A stretch of 41,834 nucleotides of DNA from Bigelowiella natans CCMP2755 (taxonomy: Eukaryota > Cercozoa > Chlorarachniophyceae). Below, in pieces: positions 41,237 through 41,834 of this stretch. Position 1 is the first letter of the stretch. Each line of letters begins with the position of its first letter. A program made the translations under genes and the position numbers. The DNA lies in contig ADNK01002079.1 in assembly GCA_000320545.1 (NCBI GenBank), positions 1 to 41,834 on the forward strand, written 5' to 3'. Below the pieces are notes generated by a model. That model made no database searches. It saw only the letters and a list, made by a program, of their open reading frames with translations, and was not told the DNA's origin.

Positions 41237-41806
41237 CTAGATGAGAAACTCTTCCTCCACTGGCTCCACATTTACAGATTCCAGTGATAGCTGACGGATA
41301 TTTCGAACGTAGCGTGTCTGTGCTAGGCTGTTGAGATCGGTCGCTGTGGTCGTTTTCCTCAGCACATCCGCCCAGTGTTCCACGTCCTCGTCGCTCTGGC
41401 CCTTAAGCTCATACGTGGTACCGCCAGCAGTTAGTACAAGCATTGAGCTTGACATATGCTGCGCTTGTTTGTCGCGCACGAAGATTGGAGGCGAAGCTGG
41501 CGGAGAGGCTAGCGAGGCTGGTGAGGTTGTTTGAGAGGGGGATAACGATCCCCCTTCTTCCTTTCCTCTGTTTCCTCCTCCTCCCCCTCCTCCTCCTATT
41601 TCTCCGTCTTCTTCTCCTTCTCGTGTTCGAGGATCAGATGGACTGGAAGGCTTGCCATTCTGATCTTCAGGCGTTATTTTCGGGGGTTCCATTGAGGCTT
41701 TTGCAAACGAGTGCGCGGCGTGGTGCTCAATCGTCTTTTTTTTTGTCGTCTCCGTTGCAGCAGAAGCAGCAGAAGATGAGCCTATGCTTGGACGGACTAT
41801 AGTGAT
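41237..41806 (-). CDS. Last exon of a PH-domain protein (partial, continues off the window)
   Basis: The frame is open from an acceptor at 41806 (CCCTTTACAG before the exon) to a stop at 41237, 189 residues in phase 0. The N-terminal part is disordered and rich in Ser, Pro, Glu and Gly, with a Gly run. Then comes MLVLTAGGTTYELKGQSDED followed by VEHWADVLRKTT. This is the typical last two strands and C-terminal helix of a pleckstrin-homology domain, with its conserved Trp. The tail is acidic. PH domains bind phosphoinositides or proteins at membranes. The rest of the domain must lie in exons to the right, outside the window, or across the disordered insert. Confidence 0.75.
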   Translation of the reverse strand: MTIVRPSIGSSSAASAATETTKKKTIEHHAAHSFAKASMEPPKITPEDQNGKPSSPSDPRTREGEEDGEIGGGGGGGGNRGKEEGGSLSPSQTTSPASLASPPASPPIFVRDKQAQHMSSSMLVLTAGGTTYELKGQSDEDVEHWADVLRKTTTATDLNSLAQTRYVRNIRQLSLESVNVEPVEEEFLI

Positions 41807-41834
41807 CTGTAAAGGGACATGAAAAAGTCAACCC

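Overview
This is nuclear DNA from an intron-containing eukaryotic microbe. Reading frames join cleanly across GT-AG introns, mostly about 80-180 nt long, and the DNA between and inside genes is full of dinucleotide and trinucleotide microsatellites, poly-C/G runs and CATG/TGCA-rich low-complexity sequence. The best-resolved gene, a TlyA-type rRNA methyltransferase in 11 exons, starts with a hydrophobic segment followed by a Ser/Ala/Lys-rich stretch. That looks like the bipartite targeting of algae with complex (secondary) plastids. With the copper-oxygenase-like secreted protein, FkbM methyltransferase and Polycomb E(z) homologue, this suggests a protist alga (stramenopile, haptophyte, cryptophyte or chlorarachniophyte type). 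I cannot name the species.

Layout. 1-1,560 is microsatellite and satellite DNA. 1,590-4,090 is an AT-richer island with features of a relic mobile element or large DNA virus: a broken ORF between two arrays of one short repeat, a small acidic ORF, a six-blade kelch propeller of near-identical repeats whose 5' end is frameshifted, and a fragment resembling an integrase C-terminus. 4,340-5,841 is an FkbM-family methyltransferase. 5,842-7,390 is gene-poor. 7,392-10,156 (-) is the TlyA-family gene. 10,551-11,612 is an intronless adenosine kinase. 13,124-14,432 is a secreted LPMO-like (chitin-binding type 4) protein. 15,007-20,076 (-) is a long multi-exon coiled-coil protein ending in a SAM domain. 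20,941-21,880 is a membrane-anchored cupin. 23,416 to about 25,480 (-) is a coiled-coil gene, and a further minus-strand ORF lies at 25,925-26,710.

26,806-33,993 carries an Enhancer-of-zeste homologue (MCSS, SANT, CXC and the first half of SET), heavily expanded with homopolymeric residues. The second half of the SET domain is not found downstream. 34,100-36,228 has a possible minus-strand ORF and a long low-complexity plus-strand ORF. 36,942-38,819 (-) encodes a 501-residue protein with B-lectin-like repeats fused to a J domain. Near 39,000-39,600 (-) are two possible small genes, and 39,823-40,314 encodes a small basic protein with a consensus PCNA-interacting motif. The right edge holds the last exon of a PH-domain gene that continues past the window.

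The genes do not form a pathway or operon; this is an ordinary mixed eukaryotic neighbourhood. The points most worth a second look are the 1.6-4.1 kb island, the B-lectin/J-domain fusion, the half SET domain, the PIP-box protein and the TlyA gene whose introns are filled by microsatellites. Exon coordinates were derived by hand from frame continuity, splice dinucleotides and phase; those described as resolved are phase-consistent.
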